From: JAWODU01 sp046483125
GTDB taxonomy: Bacteria > Verrucomicrobiota > Kiritimatiellia > UBA8416 > JAWODU01
Direction of reading: 5' to 3'
DNA: 7,829 nt
Assembly (NCBI GenBank): GCA_046483125.1
Contig: JAWODU010000121.1
Span: forward strand, 1-7,829
Positions 6,339 to 7,829 of the stretch are shown piece by piece. Each line of letters opens with the position of its first letter. The first letter of the stretch is position 1. The notes beneath the pieces are model-generated. The model was not told where the DNA came from. It worked only from the letters and a program-made list of their open reading frames with translations, and did no database searches. The position numbers were made by a program, and so were the translations under genes.

Positions 6339-7710
6339 TTAAGCTCGTAAGCACTGCCTCCCGGCACGACGAAAACCGGCCCTGCTTCCGACTCGGACTC
6401 CGGCTTGGACTTTTCGCCGGTCAGCACATTTGTAATCGAACCCGGTCTCCCGGCCCACGAAGGAACACTTATGCGCCGGGCTTCCCTGGACGGATCCACA
6501 ACCATGTGCCCTTCGCAAACCGCGACCCCCGGCTCAATACCCGAAGCCTGCCGCACGCCGTTCTCATGCACGAATTTCACCAGCCAGCGGTTCATGGGAT
6601 CGGCGGCGAGCGGACGATAGGTGTCAATCGAAACGGGTGATTCAAATACGGTATCGTAACCGGGATACACAAACGGGAACCCCCCGTAGAGGTTGTATGC
6701 CGAACATGAACGGTACACCAGCCGGTTAGGACCCGATCTGTTGAGTTCCATTACAAAGGAATCAAAGCCGGTGTTCGTCGAGTAGCCATTGCCCGGAAGA
6801 TCCTGGCTGAAGCATTCGTGCCACATGAAGAAATCTTCGCTTACGGCCCGCCCTTCCTGCATTACCCTTTCCATGAAATTGTACCCGCCCACCATGCATT
6901 CAGCAGGAAAACGCTGAAAAGCGCGCCTGTCCGGAGGAGAGAAATCGGGCGGGAGGGGACTTCCGCCGCAGTCCCAGAAGATGCCGTCCACGTGATATTC
7001 GCCGACATAACGGCGAATCCATCTCAGGTAATACTCCTGTACTTCGGGGTGATTAAAATTCAGGGTCTGATACGTATCCGAAGAACCATGGCTGAACCCC
7101 GTGTACGGCCTTCCGTCTTCACCTCGGATCTGCCAGTCGGATTTCATATCCGAGCTCGGCTCGCCCATTCCGAGAAAAGGCATCCATATGTACATGTGCC
7201 CTCCCAGTTCCCGCACCGTTTCACCGACCTTCCTCATCCCCCTTTCTCCGCCGAGATGAGGACTCGGGCGCAGACTGGCCGTTCCGCAATCCTTCATTCC
7301 CGGCCGAAGGTCGTGCGCCGTTATCCCGAAGCCCGTCAACCCCAGCTCTCCGTTAAGAAACCTGATCTGCTCGGCCATGTCGTCAAAGCCTCCCGGGCGG
7401 TACTGCCACCAGTGAAGCCAGAACCATGCAGTATGGTAAAACCACTCCGGCGGTTCCTCGTACACGATGAAGTGCTTGTTGAGCAGTTCCAGCATTTCGC
7501 CCCGGCCTCCGTTCCCCCAGTAAAGACTTACCTCCGGTGTATAGACAACTTCCGACGGCCCAAGTCTCCCGTGATACTGGAAACGGGCAACCTGGCGATT
7601 CTGCTCGAAATCCCAGTGCATCCCGGTTGTCGGCCTCTGTGCGGTTATCCAGAGCCACCTCCCGTCAGGATGATAATATACCGCGCCCGGTATCATCTGG
7701 ACGCCGGGGC
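6332..7710 (-). CDS. TIM-barrel glycoside hydrolase, 5'-truncated at a junction
   Basis: The C-terminal 450 or so residues of a large carbohydrate-active enzyme. Reading inward from Met at 7696: the end of a beta-sandwich-like N-terminal domain, then an aromatic-rich start of a (beta/alpha)8 barrel (PPEWFYHTAWFWLHWW near 7460-7415), GFGITAHDLRPG, GHMYIWMPFLGMG, then VDGIFWDCGG with Asp at 6973-6971 as candidate nucleophile, and FMWHECF with Glu as candidate acid/base. A short beta-rich C-terminal domain ends at the hairpin. The layout resembles GH36/GH31-like (clan GH-D-like) hydrolases, but I cannot name the family or the substrate. No signal peptide is seen because the true start is missing. 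The open frame continues to an ATG at 7822, but its first 38-42 residues are Ser/Arg/Thr-rich and antisense to a CBS-domain coding stretch, so I do not accept them as part of this protein. Confidence 0.72.
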
Positions 7711-7829
7711 ACGACGACGAACGGGTGGTCGGCGTGATCACCGAGTCCGACCTCGTCGACCTGTTCGAACCCGAGGACGAGACGCTGTGGATCCCCATCG
7801 GCCTCCCCCCGTTCGTCGACACGCTCTCC
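7710..7829 (+). CDS. CBS-domain protein fragment, haloarchaea-like, truncated at both ends
   Basis: Forty codons open to the window edge encode an acidic peptide with the CBS hallmark VVGVITESDLVDLF followed by EPEDETLWIPIG. CBS domains bind adenosine nucleotides and regulate enzymes or channels. Thirty-eight of the 40 codons end in G or C, against 27 of the first 40 codons of the adjacent hydrolase read from 7696, and Asp/Glu are abundant, as in proteins of salt-in haloarchaea. The same frame meets a TAA at 7674-7676 and has no start codon before the middle of the CBS fold, so the gene is cut at its 5' end. The rest of the protein lies outside the window. The family is clear from the motif; the source organism is inference from composition. 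Confidence 0.72.

Noticed and set aside
7697..7822. N-terminal 42-residue extension of the hydrolase up to ATG 7822
   Set aside because: It is the antisense of a convincing CBS-domain frame, is low in complexity (Ser, Arg, Thr), and does not look like the missing part of a hydrolase domain.
1..7829. CRISPR array, insertion sequence, tRNA or rRNA
   Set aside because: I saw no regularly spaced direct repeats, transposase motifs with terminal repeats, or tRNA/rRNA sequence signatures on either strand by reading; a tRNAscan or Infernal run would settle small RNAs.

Overview
The window looks like DNA from an anaerobic or microaerophilic, moderately GC-rich bacterium, probably from an environmental assembly. 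It carries superoxide reductase and a rubrerythrin-type diiron protein, a TMTC-like membrane glycosyltransferase with TPRs, a UDP-galactopyranose mutase, a Gfo/Idh/MocA oxidoreductase and a large sugar hydrolase. That mixture would fit the Planctomycetota/Verrucomicrobiota/Kiritimatiellota/Omnitrophota range, but this is inference from gene content, not a phylogenetic result.

Layout. 1-303: GC-rich, no gene recognised. 304-1511 (+): a compact oxygen-defence cluster, with a rubredoxin-like/superoxide reductase fusion, a rubrerythrin-like protein lacking its own rubredoxin domain, and a small DUF167 (YggU) protein. 1602-2702 (-): a Gfo/Idh/MocA dehydrogenase, convergent with that cluster. 2746-6311 (+): a three-gene glycosylation operon of TMTC-like GT-C enzyme with TPRs, UDP-galactopyranose mutase (GTG start overlapping the previous stop), and a DPM1-like family 2 glycosyltransferase. 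6305-6338: a perfect 13-bp hairpin whose two arms contain the stop codons of the two convergent genes. 6332-about 7700 (-): a TIM-barrel glycoside hydrolase missing its N-terminus. About 7710-7829 (+): a fragment of a CBS domain with acidic composition and near-total G/C third positions, unlike the rest and resembling haloarchaeal DNA.

How the genes may work together. The first cluster would reduce superoxide and peroxide. In the glycosylation operon, the GT2 would load a sugar on polyprenyl phosphate, Glf would make UDP-galactofuranose, and the GT-C enzyme would transfer the lipid-linked sugar outside the membrane, possibly to protein. The most important caution is at the right edge: the hydrolase and the CBS gene both lose their 5' ends at the same place near 7697-7712. 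This is best explained by a chimeric join (assembly artefact or a real recombination).
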